DNA of 64,000 nt. It comes from Pogonophryne albipinna (taxonomy: Eukaryota; Chordata; Actinopteri; Perciformes; Artedidraconidae). A program made the position numbers and the translations under genes. The DNA is taken from NCBI GenBank assembly GCA_028583405.1, contig CM053251.1, forward strand, positions 3,875,271 through 3,939,270. The letters run 5' to 3'. Every line of letters begins with the position of its first letter. The stretch's first letter is position 1. Below, piece after piece: positions 1 through 13,509 of this stretch. The notes beneath the pieces are model-generated. The model had not been told where the DNA came from, searched no databases, and saw only the letters and a program-made list of their open reading frames with translations.

Positions 1-1873
<1,873 letters not shown>

Positions 1874-2022
1874 CTAAGCCCATCCGGCCCGGGCAGCAGC
1901 CGGTGGCGTCGCCCACCCATCTCAACATCAACCGCAGCGGGGGGGGCTTCTACCAGAACAGCCAGACCGTGTCCATCCGGGGCGGCAGCGGCACCAGCGT
2001 CAGCAAACCAGAGAAGAAGTGA
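1874..2022 (+). CDS. kif5b: Kinesin-1 heavy chain, C-terminal tail exon with stop
   Basis: The exon starts after the AG at 1872-1873. With the last G of the previous exon it reads [19 protein letters not shown], continues [16 protein letters not shown] and ends SKPEKK-stop (TGA 2020-2022). AKPIRP completes the IAK motif, which folds back on the motor domains and inhibits them when no cargo is bound. The basic, Ser/Gly-rich end with 'F-x-QNSQ-x-V-x-RGG' parallels the human KIF5B terminus and differs from the longer KIF5A tail and the KIF5C tail, hence the symbol. The stop overlaps a good donor: GTGAGA begins at 2019. If used, the exon ends at 2018 and joins the acceptor at 3278, giving ...PEKN-stop, so the protein changes by only one residue. 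The gene continues upstream of the window. Confidence 0.93.
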
Positions 2023-2146
2023 GAATAACACACTCTTTGTTTTCAGAAAGGTCCATGATCCCCCTAGGATACATGACTGTTGTGTTGTTACTCGTATCAT
2101 TTAAATGATCATTCTGTCATTTATTACTCTCCTGTAGTCTAATCCC

Positions 2147-2176
2147 TCACACGCACACACACACACACACACACGT

Positions 2177-2230
<54 letters not shown>

Positions 2231-2317
2231 ACACACACACACACAGAGACACACACACACACAGAGACACACACACACACGCACACAGGCACACACACAC
2301 ACACACACACGCACACA

Positions 2318-2359
<42 letters not shown>

Positions 2360-2373
2360 CACACACACAGAAA

Positions 2374-2453
<80 letters not shown>

Positions 2454-2772
2454 CACACACAGGCACACAGAGACACACACACACACAGGCACACAGAGAC
2501 ACACAGGCACACAGAGACACACACAGACACACACACACAGGCACACAGACACACACACAGGCACACAGACACACAGAGACACACACACACACACACAATC
2601 ACACACACGCGCACGCACAGACAGAGGCACACAGAGACACACACACAGGCAGACACACACAGAGACACAGGGACACACACACACACGCACACACACGCAC
2701 ATGCACACACAGGCACACACAGGCACACACAGGCACACACAGGCACACACAGGCACACACAGGCACACACAG

Positions 2773-2814
<42 letters not shown>

Positions 2815-2824
2815 ACACACACAC
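2147..2824 (+). repeat. Interrupted (CA)n microsatellite, about 0.68 kb
   Basis: An almost pure AC tract with regular variants: blocks of 'acacacagagacac', 'cagaaagacac' and, near 2700-2770, seven or more copies of the 10-mer 'acacacaggc'. It lies inside the last intron of kif5b. Reading frames through it encode only (TH)n or (CV)n and are not genes. Confidence 0.98.
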
Positions 2825-3277
2825 TATTAAGTACTGTGTGTATTGTCTTCTCACAGTTGTTATCAAACACTAGTAGTTCTGATGACTACAGAGATAAAGA
2901 GCCAATCAAATATATAATACATATAAAAACATCACTTTACAAACTACTTCAAATAATCAGAAGTAAGCTCACAAAAGTAAATATAGTAATAAGTAAAATA
3001 ATTCTACCCCCATTTTAGCCTTGACTCACTTATCACATGAATATTTTTGACAAATATTAGAAGTAAAAGTATTTATTTAGCGTTTGTTATCCAGCTTTTT
3101 TAGTGCTATTAAAATGTTCGTGTTTGAGCCGGATTGCAGCCGCTTCCTTTTTTCCGTTTGTAATCAACTCCAACTTGATCTTAAATAACGAGCTCGCTGT
3201 GAGATGGATTGTTGCTGCTGTATTTGCAGAAAGTCTGAACTTCATTAACGGCGTATTCTCTTTGTGTTTCTGTGCAG
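2825..3277 (+). other. Last kif5b intron, distal part
   Basis: AT-rich sequence between the CA tract and the acceptor 'ttctctttgtgtttctgtgcag' region ending at 3277. The polypyrimidine tract is good. I see no repeat family or exon here. Confidence 0.5.
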
Positions 3278-5880
3278 CTGAAGAGCAGCGGGACAGTAGG
3301 AGGACACCACTGAAGAAGAAAAAGCCAATATCACCCCCCCCCCCGTCATTCCATTACAGCGATCAGGCTCCTCGTCGCTGCTTTGGAGCCACGAAGGAGT
3401 TTCTGAATTATAAATATATATATATATATTCCTGGCCTGTACAGCTCCACCCCCCCACAAAATCTCATCATGACTTATCTCTTTTTCTCGTAGTGGATGT
3501 AATAATAAAACAAACAAGGAAACACATTTTAATTTACAAAAGGCTAAATCATATTATTATCCACCGAACGCAGTTGTTTGAGCATTTCTCGGCGGCCGAA
3601 ACCACACCTCGCAGCGCGTAGCGTCGGTTTTCTTTGTCTGTCGCCATCTGTCGTGCGAGTCTGTCTGCACCGTGCCATGCTGAATGTAAGGGTAGCAAGA
3701 TCTAAAAAAACAAACACAGATAAACCAAAAAAAAGAGAATCCTCAACACGAGAGATAGCTTGATAGGCTAACCTCTGCACATTTCATCATTTCTGTTCTT
3801 GGTTGTTCTCTCGGTTTGACACGCTACTTCACTAAAAAACAAACTGTAAGGTTTTGAATCGACTAGATGGTGTCGAGCACTACTGTTCTGTCCGGTCTTG
3901 TACAGATGTAACATTGGCACGACTGCACACCCTGGAGAGTGAGACCTGGATGGCAACAGCAAGCGGGACGGCTCAAAAAAAGGATTGTTAAAAAAACTAA
4001 AAATCCACAACCGTGTACTGTAGATGTATTTAACTAAATACCTGTGGAGGCCAATTGTTTTTATCATTAAGTTAAAATGAAAGCTATACTCGTTATTGGT
4101 GACTTCATGAGAAGGATGTAAAGAATGTAAGCGGGAAGAGAATGATCCGGTTGACACAACAAAACTTCCATCTTTTTTTTAGCGTAGCTTATGCTAAGTA
4201 GCTACATGTACTGTTTTTACTTCTATCGGTGGTTAATAATGCTGGCCGCTATTTATATCTCTCTGCACATTGGAGCACGTAGGCTGCAGCGAATAGACGG
4301 AGATAGCACACACAACGCTGGTCCTGTCCTAACACACACACACACACACACTCATCTCCAGGACTTTTTGTTTTTTAGTTGTACCTGTATCATGATTTCT
4401 TTTCAAGGGTGCCTCGCCTCTGTGTATTGCTTTTTTTGTTCTCCCTCCACACCCTTTTGTTGTTGTTATCGATTTAGACTCTTTACCTTCCCCTCTTTTG
4501 GTGTTTAGCTGGGTTTAGTGTACTGTACCTCTTTCATTGCTCCATAGACGTTGTGTAGATTCATATTTGAAAGGTGAGGCGGGCAGGGGTGTGAGTCGAT
4601 GGGTCGGACCCTCGCCGCTGATCAGCCAGTCAGGAGAGCAGGGTCTAAAATTGCACAACAATCTTCTGTCATCGCCTGTAAGAGGGGTTTATCTCACTAA
4701 AGGGGTGTGGGATGTTTTATTGTCTTTTTGTTGTGTCTTTTTTTTTGTAACCCTGTGAAGCCCCACTGCATCGGCTAAGAGCTTGTTGTGATTGTAACCC
4801 CAGCGTGAGAACACTAACATCTAAGTGCAATATACTGTAAAATACACTGTATATCGTGTGGGTGTGTTCGCTTGCTGTGCTAATCCTGCCATATGGAGTC
4901 ACGAAAAAAAAAACACTGCCCCGTTTTCTTGTTAGCTTCTGTTCTGCTAACTTTTAGCGCTCAATGTATTTTCTCATCGAGGGCTTCTCTCATTGCCATT
5001 TCTCAACACTCTGAAACATGATACAGGAGTCTTCCTAGGACATATTGTAAGATGAAAGAATACTACTTTACTCGACAGTAAACTCCCTTAAGATGAAGAC
5101 GCGTGCAGTGGGAGATATTCAAATGACAATATTGACCGAAGCTTTTACAAATACACCGTAAAGAAAACTGCTTCTACAAATAGTTTTTCGGCTACTGGAA
5201 CCGATCTAGCTAGGATTACGTCTCTCTCTAAAAGATGTCGTACTAAACCTTGTAACAGAACGTTTAGTTTAATAGCACTTCCTCACAATACCTGCAAACA
5301 CTCCATGTGCGGCTGTTTCGACTGGAGGAGTTAGTCGTTTCCAACGCCCTGTAAAATGGAATTGTTTTGTTGAAGGCAAATAATTTAAATAAGAATAATG
5401 GCTTTCTACATTTCTACCATGTATCTACGACAGGACAGTGTTTGTGTCTATCGAGATGGTTTGTTCCATCGGTGTAATCTTCTAGATTAGTTGTGACTTT
5501 GCAGCATGGACCTCAAAATGTTTATCCTTTGACCTACCACCAAAACTGGATATGAAATGGGGAGGGGGGGGGGGGGGAGGGAAATAGTCAATGAAATACA
5601 GCAAATAATATTTGAGGTGTTTACTTAAATTTGATTTTGCATTAATTCTAAATAAAAACAAAAGTGTAGCCACTTTTTTTATTACTGTGTAATAGTTGGT
5701 CAATTTTTAAAAGGACAGTTTTGAGGATCTATCAGTGGACAAGGTACTGGATCATTCCTGGAGAACTGGGGCACACATAGCAGCGCTCCGAGGAGAACGG
5801 AGAGGGAAGTTCATGAGATCACAGTTTTGGATTGATTGCATGATGTAAATGTATGTGTGATTAAATAATTATGAGAAAAC
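3278..5880 (+). other. kif5b: Probable kif5b 3' UTR terminal exon
   Basis: A strong acceptor ends at 3277, and the exon begins C-TGA-AG, so splicing from 2018 puts a stop codon at 3279-3281. The following 2.6 kb lacks a convincing coding frame, has no recognisable transposon, and is followed at once by a SINE (from about 5930). This fits a long 3' UTR, which KIF5B genes are known to have. Inside are a short AC tract (about 4332-4352), a C run (about 3334-3343), a TA tract (about 3415-3430) and a G run near 5560-5578. The extent is inferred from a poly(A) signal, not from transcript data. If the 2019 donor is not used, the UTR would instead begin at 2023 and include the CA tract. Confidence 0.6.
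5860..5865 (+). terminator. Candidate kif5b poly(A) signal ATTAAA
   Basis: ATTAAA at 5860-5865 is followed at about 5895-5920 by a T/GT-rich stretch ('tattttgttgtgttcg') that fits a downstream cleavage element. An alternative AATAAA lies at 5651-5656. The next repeat starts only 65 bp downstream, in keeping with a transcript end here. Confidence 0.5.
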
Positions 5881-5924
5881 AATTGCTTCTCTCTTTCTAT
5901 TTTGTTGTGTTCGTTTTCCTCATT

Positions 5925-6115
5925 ATTCAGGGAGGCGTGTGGCTCAGTGGGTGGTGGTGTTGGGATCAGGGGAGCAAAGGTTCAAACCCCACTGCAGTCA
6001 GCATGTCGTTGTGTCCCTGAGACACTTCACCCCACATTGCTCCTGGGGGGATTGCCCACAGTATTGAGTATGGAAGTCGCTTAGGATAAAAGCGTCTAAC
6101 AAGTGACATGTGACG
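5925..6115 (+). mobile_element. tRNA-derived SINE (V-SINE-like core)
   Basis: An A-box-like 'gtggctcagtgggtggtg' and a B-box-like 'ggttcaaacccc' form a tRNA-type Pol III head. After it comes a body with 'gtccctgagacacttcaccc' and, near 6080-6105, 'ggataaaagcgtctaac', the reverse form of the 'gcttttatccaaagcgac' core typical of V-SINEs in fish. A second copy of the same family lies inverted at about 8615-8800. Confidence 0.85.
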
Positions 6116-6725
6116 TTATTTAGCAGACAGCCATTGTGTGGTGTCACTCTCAAATGCTTTTTTCCTGAAACCTAGTACTGTTAATCTAGGTGAAGGGTGC
6201 TCATATTTCAGTGTATTTTTGGTTTAGCCCCTGTAGTTCTTATTAAATACTATTGCTATAACATACTGATATTTTTAGACGACACTGTTCTTGAAACTTA
6301 CCAGTTTTGGGTCAAGCACTTTCTGATTTGTCTAGAAAGCTCCTAAAGTATTTTTGTATTTATTATTATAGGAATTAATCATAAATACTTAATTGAAATT
6401 GGGTTATGTTAACCTCGTCCAATTCTAAAATGGAAAGATATTTAAAAAAACATCGGTGTATGATGGACTTTTATCTAGTACCGTTATTATAGGAGAAATG
6501 TGCGGATACTGTATTAGTTTTGGGTTGAACCATCTAGTTCAAATATTCTAAAATAAAAATATTTAAATATCCATTCCAATTTCAACTGTATTGCTATAGT
6601 ACATTTTAAAGTGCTGTACATTATTGAATATATATATATATATATTTATTTAAAAAAAAAAAAACATTTATACGAGAGATACGAAGTCACCATTTCGAGA
6701 TGCACTTTTACCACCTTAGATAACA
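6116..6725. other. AT-rich intergenic sequence
   Basis: No gene is visible. It contains a short TA tract near 6630-6645, an A run near 6650-6663, and scattered AATAAA-like words that could be alternative kif5b poly(A) signals. Confidence 0.5.
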
Positions 6726-6733
6726 CTTTAATG

Positions 6734-8404
6734 CAGGGGTCTCCAACCTTTCTTCATCTGAGAGCTACTTTGAAAAAATGAAAGTGGCCAAGAGCTACTT
6801 GCATCGCATCACTTACATTTATTCACATAGCCCTCATCAGTTGAATTAAGCTACTTTTGTACACGTATGAAATTGCAATACCTAAAGCTTATCTAAAATC
6901 TTAACTTCACATCAAGGTCCAAGAAAAGGACAATTTCTCACATATTAATATGGACAACATAGTAAGTACATCACTGAAGATTCACATAAATGTCCAAGAG
7001 AAAAATACAATGTTTTCACTTCTTATTATCGCCCACATAGTAAATACATCGCCTTAATCACCACCTTGCAAGCATCTTATGGCACGTGTAAAATAAGTGC
7101 ATTCACTCTTTTTTTACAGTTAGTGAGATGACTGGCGCTGCATGGAGTCCACCATAGAGGGGTCTGCTGGACCCACTTAGGTTCACTCTAATAGAGTCAT
7201 TTAAATGTTCATCAGTCAGTCTTGTTCTGTATTGAGATTTCATTCATGTCAGAAAAAGCTGCTTCACAAAGGTCTGTAGAGCCAAATAAAGCAGACATTT
7301 TCAGTGCTGCTTGGTGAATGTTCTTATAGTTTTCTGGGTCACAAGGCTCCAGAAATGTTGTGAGTTTTGCTGAGACTTAAACTGAACATGATTTTGGAGA
7401 TGTATAACCTCCATCTCTATCTCCACAGGATTGACACTGAACAGTGCAGCCATATTTTCTTCTTCTTCGTCTTGACATTAAATTATAAACCATAATTAAT
7501 CAATTGTATAGGTCTAGCCTCCCTATATCTGTGTGTGACATTTTTCCATCCTCAAAAACAAAAAACGAATGCTTCTGCAGTCTAGCTGCAGCTTCTAGCA
7601 ACGGTCTTCTGTTAAAGAAAGGACACTGAAAGTCCTGAATGAGGCATCACACACATGACTTGAGTCTGAACACAGCAGACAACAGGAGTATTTACAACAG
7701 CATTATAAAAACAAAAATAGTGCATGTGGGTGCACACTTACATTCTCTGTCTTACTGGCACATAACTCCCATGAATGTATGAGACTAAGTTAGCTTCATC
7801 ATCTCAATCAGTGATTAAGTGAATAATAAAGGTTCTATCGGGTCACTATCAGCCTGTCACTCTTATTAGTAGTTATTTTTCAGGAGGGGGCGGGGTTTGG
7901 AGGAACGGAGAGGAGACGGTGATTGCGGAAGCTTTCCTCCTGCCTTCACAAACTTTACACAAGTATTTATCAACTGAAAATAGCAAGAGGACATTCATAC
8001 TCTGCAATCCAAGACTTGATTGAATCCACCAAAAACCTGACATTACGATAACGAGTGTTTTTAAAAAACACAAATCCCTCCCTGTGTGTCTCTGAGCCGC
8101 AGCGACAGGGCCTGATTCAGAGCCGGTCATTCTGCTGTTGGTTCTGGTGCTGCTGGATAAAGCAGACTGCTAAATGTGTGGTGTCGCTGTGCCGCTGTCA
8201 CATCTGCTCCTTGATCTCTGCGTCACGGACCAATTTTATATTTGTGTGACAGAAACAATTCTAAAATAAAAACACTTTATTGTCCAGCCGCGGCCGAAAA
8301 ATCAAGAAGCAACCTTACGCTATAATCGATAATCGAGCGGCGAGCTACTGAAAAGCTGCCCGCGAGCTACCGGTAGCTCGCGATCGACGTGTTGGAGAGC
8401 CCTG
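6734..8404. mobile_element. hAT-type element, about 1.67 kb, non-autonomous
   Basis: The left terminus is 'caggggtctccaacc' and the right terminus 'gttggagagccctg', imperfect inverted repeats. The flanks are ctttaatg (6726-6733) and ctctaatg (8405-8412), an 8-bp target duplication with one mismatch, as expected for hAT/Charlie elements. The ends carry 'gagctac' words: 'agagctacttt' on the left, 'gcgagctaccggtagctcgc' on the right. No intact transposase frame is present; short frames inside look like chance. It inserted between kif5b and arhgap12. Confidence 0.85.
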
Positions 8405-8463
8405 CTCTAATGCATCAATAATTATAATCAAAACATATATTTAATAATCTGAAATAGACCAAT

Positions 8464-8605
8464 CTGCAGAATGAGTACTTTCGGTACTTTAAGTATATTT
8501 AGATGCTAATACTTTTCACAGTATTACAGATTATTCCTAAACTCTGGTACTTCTATTTGTACTCAAGAACAAGATCTGAGTACTTCTTTCAACACTGGTC
8601 AGATA
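8464..8605 (-). mobile_element. Fragment of 'agtacttt' hAT-like repeat
   Basis: Repeated 'gtacttt/agtactt' words ending 'gatctgagtacttctttc' then 'aacactggtc' match, in reverse, a very common teleost repeat whose end reads 'gaagtactcagatc'. A related + strand piece lies at about 10278-10430 and a degenerate one near 61705-61790. The family call is from memory. Confidence 0.6.
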
Positions 8606-8611
8606 ATAACA

Positions 8612-8802
8612 TTACATGTCACTTGTTAGACGCTTTTATCCAAAGCGACTTACATACTCGATACTGTGGGCAATCCCCACAGGAGCAATTTTGGGGTGAA
8701 GTGTCTCAGGGACACAACGACATGCTGACTGCAGTGGGGTTTGAACCTGTGCTCCCCTGATCCGAACACCAACGCACTTTACACTGAGCGCCTACTAAGT
8801 AA
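8612..8802 (-). mobile_element. tRNA-derived SINE, inverted copy
   Basis: Reverse complement of the SINE at about 5925-6115. It opens with 'gacgcttttatccaaagcga' (the V-SINE core) and ends with 'ggggtttgaacctgtgctcc', the reversed B box, and an A-box-like end near 8790. The two copies flank the 1.67-kb hAT element in opposite orientation. Confidence 0.88.
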
Positions 8803-8874
8803 GGGTTAATGTGTAGCGAGGCGTCGGGCTCTTGATCAGCCTGTCCCATAATGACCACCTCGCTACACATTGTC

Positions 8875-9010
8875 CCTTATATACTTTATTGATCCCACAT
8901 TTGGAAATGTTACATTACAGCAGCATGTAAAACAAGGCATTGCACATAATTTGAAATTAAAAAGAGTTGAAAATAAACGATTATAAAATAGAAACATCCC
9001 AAAATAGAAA
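8875..9010 (-). mobile_element. Rex1/Babar-like LINE 3' end fragment
   Basis: The text 'actttattgatcccacattt' and 'ttacagcagcatgtaaaac' is the reverse of the '...gggatcaataaagt' 3' end common to fish LINEs of the Rex1/CR1 group. Only the tail is present. A similar fragment is at 50127-50320. Family assignment is from memory. Confidence 0.5.
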
Positions 9011-9193
9011 ATAAAACCGTACTAAAAAAGTAACATACCTATATATATATATATATATATACGTTGACCGTGAAGCTAAGTAAACTGTAAACCATCTGAC
9101 AAATATAACACTATTGAAGGGCCACATTACAGCTTACTCAATATATAAAAGTAGGATACTATATTTTTTTTTTATCATGAAACCAATGTGGAG

Positions 9194-9787
9194 TGATACA
9201 TCTTGCAATAGACGATCTTATAGTATTGTCACATGACATGATATTTGACTGTACTCAGATTCCCTCATAATTATATGTTGTGTAAATATTAGCTTTTATA
9301 GTCGTGGTATTTTTTATTTTGCTACCTATTCTTCTTTCTGTGTCTCTGTATGCACCACTAATACCAAAGCAAATCCCTCGTACAACTACTTGGTAATAAA
9401 ACCCATTCTGATTCTGATACTAAATCATAATTTCGAGACACTTGATGAATTATGGTGATTATTTCGTTAACATTTCTCATTATATTTTCATCACCTTAGT
9501 TCAATGACAATATCTGTTTTTTTTTTACTGCACATATTTTATTCCATTCTATTTCAATGTAAATACTGCTTTATTTCATTTTTAATTTGACTATATTTTT
9601 CTTATTTTTGTAATGTTATTATAGTGTTCTTAACATAGTTCTCTATCTGTGTTTTTTTTAATTGTTGTTTTATTTGTATGTATGCACCACGACACCAAGT
9701 CAAATTGTCAACCTACCTGGTAATAAATCTGTGTTTGACTCCACTGAAAACAATAGTAGTGATACATCGTTCAATAGACGATCTTTT
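9194..9787 (+). mobile_element. LINE 3' fragments within a 28-bp direct repeat
   Basis: The segment is bounded by two near-identical 28-bp copies, 'agtgatacat...caatagacgatctt', at about 9192 and 9757, differing at a few central bases. Between them are two related LINE-like tails, each with 'tgtatgcaccac' followed by '...cttggtaataaa' or '...cctggtaataaa', of the 3' type ending in 'ctgattctgat'. The direct repeats may be a target duplication or a local tandem duplication of the tail. Confidence 0.55.
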
Positions 9788-9819
9788 CCCAAAGGTAGTT
9801 GCCAAAATTGTTGCGGACA

Positions 9820-10084
9820 TGCTGAGTCCGCGGGAGCGCGCCTGCTGTGGATTACACCGGCCAGGGAAGAGCAGGAGACGGGGGCGCGCTTGCTGTGGAT
9901 TACACCGGCCAGGGGAAGAGCAGGAGACAAACTGACACACTGACAAGTGAAGAGCCAGGTTCACACGGTGCTCCGGCGCTACTTCGCTACTTCACCGGGA
10001 AACTTTACCAGATTTTAACCTCACTCTGGAGCCTTGGAGTGAGTTTCTTCTTCCGCCAGGGAGTGTCCCGCCCCAGAAGAGAAG
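9820..10084 (+). other. arhgap12: Probable arhgap12 5' UTR exon and promoter region
   Basis: The stretch is distinctly GC- and CpG-richer than its surroundings: 'gagtccgcgggagcgcgcct', 'gacgggggcgcgc', 'tcaccgggaa'. It ends at a consensus donor, AAG|GTATGT (exon end 10084). No ATG-initiated frame leads into the donor convincingly, so I read it as non-coding. The first coding exon of arhgap12 at 26622 begins with an acceptor and only 73 bases of leader, so a separate upstream 5' UTR exon is required, and this is the best candidate. Within it a 48-bp unit, from 'gcgcgcctgctgtgg' at 9836, is repeated in tandem at 9884. The exact start is not determined and there is no clear TATA box. Transcript data could move or reject the call. 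Confidence 0.5.
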
Positions 10085-10277
10085 GTATGTTAAGGTGCGA
10101 ATGTTTGGGAGTGTTTAGCAGGAAGGCTAATTAGCTAGCTAATGTTAGCCACAGATTAGTTTCTGTAAATAATAATTACAGACAGGAGCTGCAACTCTGT
10201 GTTAACTTGACTATTAGTTAAAGGTGAGATTTAGTACACACACGTATTCCCATAACCAGGAACTGTGAAGTTTACTA

Positions 10278-10440
10278 ACAGAGGTGGGAAAAGTATTTGA
10301 GTAAAAGTACCAGAGTGTAGGAATACTGTTACAGTAAAAGTCCTGCTTTCAAAATGTTACTCAAGTTAAAGTATTAGCATCAAAATATAGTTAAAGTACC
10401 AAAAGTAAAAGTAGTGATTATGCAGATTGGCCCCTTTATG
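10278..10440 (+). mobile_element. Fragment of 'aagtaaaagtac' hAT-like repeat
   Basis: Begins 'cagaggtgggaaaagtattt' and continues with repeated 'agtaaaagtacc' and 'aaagtcctgc' words typical of a widespread teleost hAT-like repeat. The other end is not clear, so no target duplication is claimed. Confidence 0.6.
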
Positions 10441-11518
10441 GCTTGAACATGTCTATAAATCATAGTAGGTCTTGTTAATATAGTGTTGTATGCACTGTTG
10501 TCATTAAATCAGCATGCACTTATTTGCAATAGTGAGTCCTTACTTGCTATTACTTACGTTAATTTAAGTATGTTGGTAAGCAAAACATGGTGTCAATGAT
10601 ATATGTTATGCAATTATTATTTGTATTGTATCTTTTGTAACTCTGCCTCAAGAATTTCCTTCAGGTTAAACAAAGCATTACCTTACCCATTTGACCTATA
10701 TGTAATGATTTACTGCTTTGTTGTTGGGTTACTCTCACCCCCAACCCTCTTCTTGTACATTGCATTGAATTGAGACTCTTGGTTTCGGACTTTTAGTTAG
10801 ATAGATTCACAATTTCAAGTTATTCTCCTATACGTTTGATAGACATGAATTGCTATTTTATGAAAGACTAATAGTTAAAGTCATCCAAAGCTAAATCAAG
10901 TATTTATTGCAGCTTTCAGATACATTCTCAAATAGTACGAACACCATAAATCACATGATCTTTGCTGCCTGAATGATGATGAAACCTTTTGATATTTCCA
11001 AGGAAGTGTGAGGGTGTACTCACTGTATCGAAGGAACGACGTAATGCCATGTTTGATTTGTGTCAAGTGTTGATTCCCACAGCCTGCTCCCATTCCTTCA
11101 TTGAGCAATCTACCTGTCACTAAACACGCCTTTTGTGTTTTATTTATGTTCCCATTTCTCTCCCACTTTAAGCAGGCTGTGGTTGGTAAAGTATGACACA
11201 TTGTGATCACTGACAGTTGCACGAGACCCCGGGGAGTTGAGTTTCGAGCAAAGTCGTGGTGAGAGGTGCGTAACTGGGACAGCCTGTGCTGAATGTAGGC
11301 TAGGGGAGAGTCGACCTATATGTGGTGTGATTACGTGCGGAGGGCACAGTGCTGTTCTTAACAGGCTCTGCTAGTTTCTGATTTTAGGAATTGTGATTTC
11401 AGTTTCCGATTTTTAAGGATTTAGTCCAACCATAATCCCAGAAAAAGCCAATTCTCCCCCTTATGAGCCTTTTTATGCTTTAGTTTGTTCTCTATTTTTA
11501 AATCGTGTGCATAGAATG

Positions 11519-11804
11519 TAGGGCTGCTCAATTAATCGTATTTTAATCGCAATTACGATTTTGGCTTGCAACGATTACGAAAACAACGTAATCGAAATAA
11601 AACGATTACTTTATTATTATTTATTTTGTATTGGTTTTTCAGTTGAATTATACTTAAAGTTCAGGGTAATCAACTGTTAAAAACATACTGTTCATTTTGT
11701 TTTCAATAAATGGATGTTTTCAGAGTAAATGGATAATCGTTTTTAATAATCGTGATATCAATTATTGACCCAAATAATCGAGATTATGATTTTTGCCAGC
11801 CCTA
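11519..11804 (+). mobile_element. hAT MITE, family A copy 1 (286 bp)
   Basis: Starts 'tagggctgctcaattaatcg' and ends 'tttttgccagcccta', imperfect inverted termini. It is flanked by a perfect 8-bp target duplication ATAGAATG (11511-11518 and 11805-11812), diagnostic of hAT transposition. No coding capacity. The body is AT-rich with 'taatcg/cgatta' words. Two further copies are at 39822-40118 and 52743-53035. Confidence 0.95.
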
Positions 11805-13509
11805 ATAGAATGGCACTGTCGCTGCTCAAAGCATTGAAAAATGGGCTAATATGCGAAACTTAAATCTATCAGAAACACGTTACACAAATCTCATTTGCAA
11901 AAGTTTTGGAGGGATTATTTTGAGTACCAAAGAAAACAGTTTGTCTGAATACATTTATGTAAAATCATATCTGTTTCTAAAACGTTGACATCTTGGCTGT
12001 TCTGACAACACACGAGCATTCAAATTGAGCTTTGTGAGCCTGATAAGCTCATTCCACTTCTCTTTAAATAACTGAGAGAGAAATGTGCTCTCTGATGAAA
12101 AGAACTCACTCAGAGTAATCAGTGGCAGCCGGGCTCTGGACCTGACTAACAAGTGTCATGTGAGAACGCATGAAGAAAGACTCTCCGTGTTTCACTGGAA
12201 ACATGTTAGGCATTTAGTGTTGGAAAACTATTCCCAAGGTGCTCCTTTTTGTTGTTCCTGAGGGCGGGAGAAAATGGGAGGGTGTGTTTCCTACATGTGC
12301 TGACAACGGCACATTTCTTTCACCACGTAACAGTCAAATGGACCCACATGCACTTCTCCTCAGCTGAGGCCTTGCCATGGTGTCCTGTGGTTTTATTCTT
12401 CGGATCCACCACACGGCGCACTAATGTTAATCTTATTACCATCACATCAAATGAAGGTGCTTCCTCTGATTTAGCTGATTGGACTCTGAGAAGATTTGTC
12501 CACTGAGTAGCCGTACTGATGCTGGAGCTTAATCTACACGGGGATGAGTGAAAGAGACAACAGCCAGTTCAGGCGCTTAACCCTATAGATGCCTTTTTTA
12601 ATTTGATAAGATGAACCAGAAAGGCCTAATCAATATGTGTGTTGTTTGTGGACTTAATCAGCATCACTCATTTCTGTATGCTAGGTTATTAGGTTATTTG
12701 AAAAGATACCTATTTGTCGGATGAGAAAGAAAGGGGCAAGAATGTTTTGCCATTTAAAGGTTAAAATAATCATTTGGTCTATAAAATGTTAGAAAATAAT
12801 GAAAAATGTAATCCTAATTTCCTAAATGCCAATCTTCAAATAGTTGGACGACTAGCAAAAGCTAAAAAAATCTGTTTATAGTCACATTGAACAAGAAAAA
12901 GCGTTACCTTAAAATCAGGAAGCTAAACTCATTGAAATACTGAATCGTTTATCACAACAGTATCCCCACTTTTCTGTCGATTGACAAAAAATGTAATCAA
13001 ATGTTTGTTTCAGCTCTAAAAAAAGTAGTTTTCACTAAAGTATGCATTCTTGAATTTGATGTGATATGCGTTAATCATATACATATAAGGATCTGACACA
13101 TATTTGCATTTATCTTATATGTGAGCTGTAAGATGTGCTAACACAGCGGTAATACAACTGGTTTCAGGTGCAGTACGTTATGTGAGATGATGTTTGGTTT
13201 TTCCGTCTCGTGACTATTTGAATCCACTGCTGTCAGACGGGTTTGTGATGAACCTAAGAACTCTGGCAGGATATTGACGAGGAGTGAATTAGTGAAAAGC
13301 AAACAACCAGGGCAACGTTGCAAAGGACGGCAGGAAATTAACTTTTGTCTTTCTTCCGCAGAGATTTAACTTCCCAGACAATCAAGAGCGAAGCAATACT
13401 TCCTGAATGAACTCGCTAAGGAATGTCATAGTTTCTGTTAAGCAGGGTAGAGAAGGTAATTCCCTTTGCTTTGAGTTATTATTCCCAGAGCTGGTGAAAG
13501 ACAGGATGT

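Noticed and set aside
2101..3018. Cys/Val-rich and Thr/His-rich proteins over the CA tract
   Set aside because: Translations of a CA/TG microsatellite; the same applies to 50716-51325 and 57590-58074.
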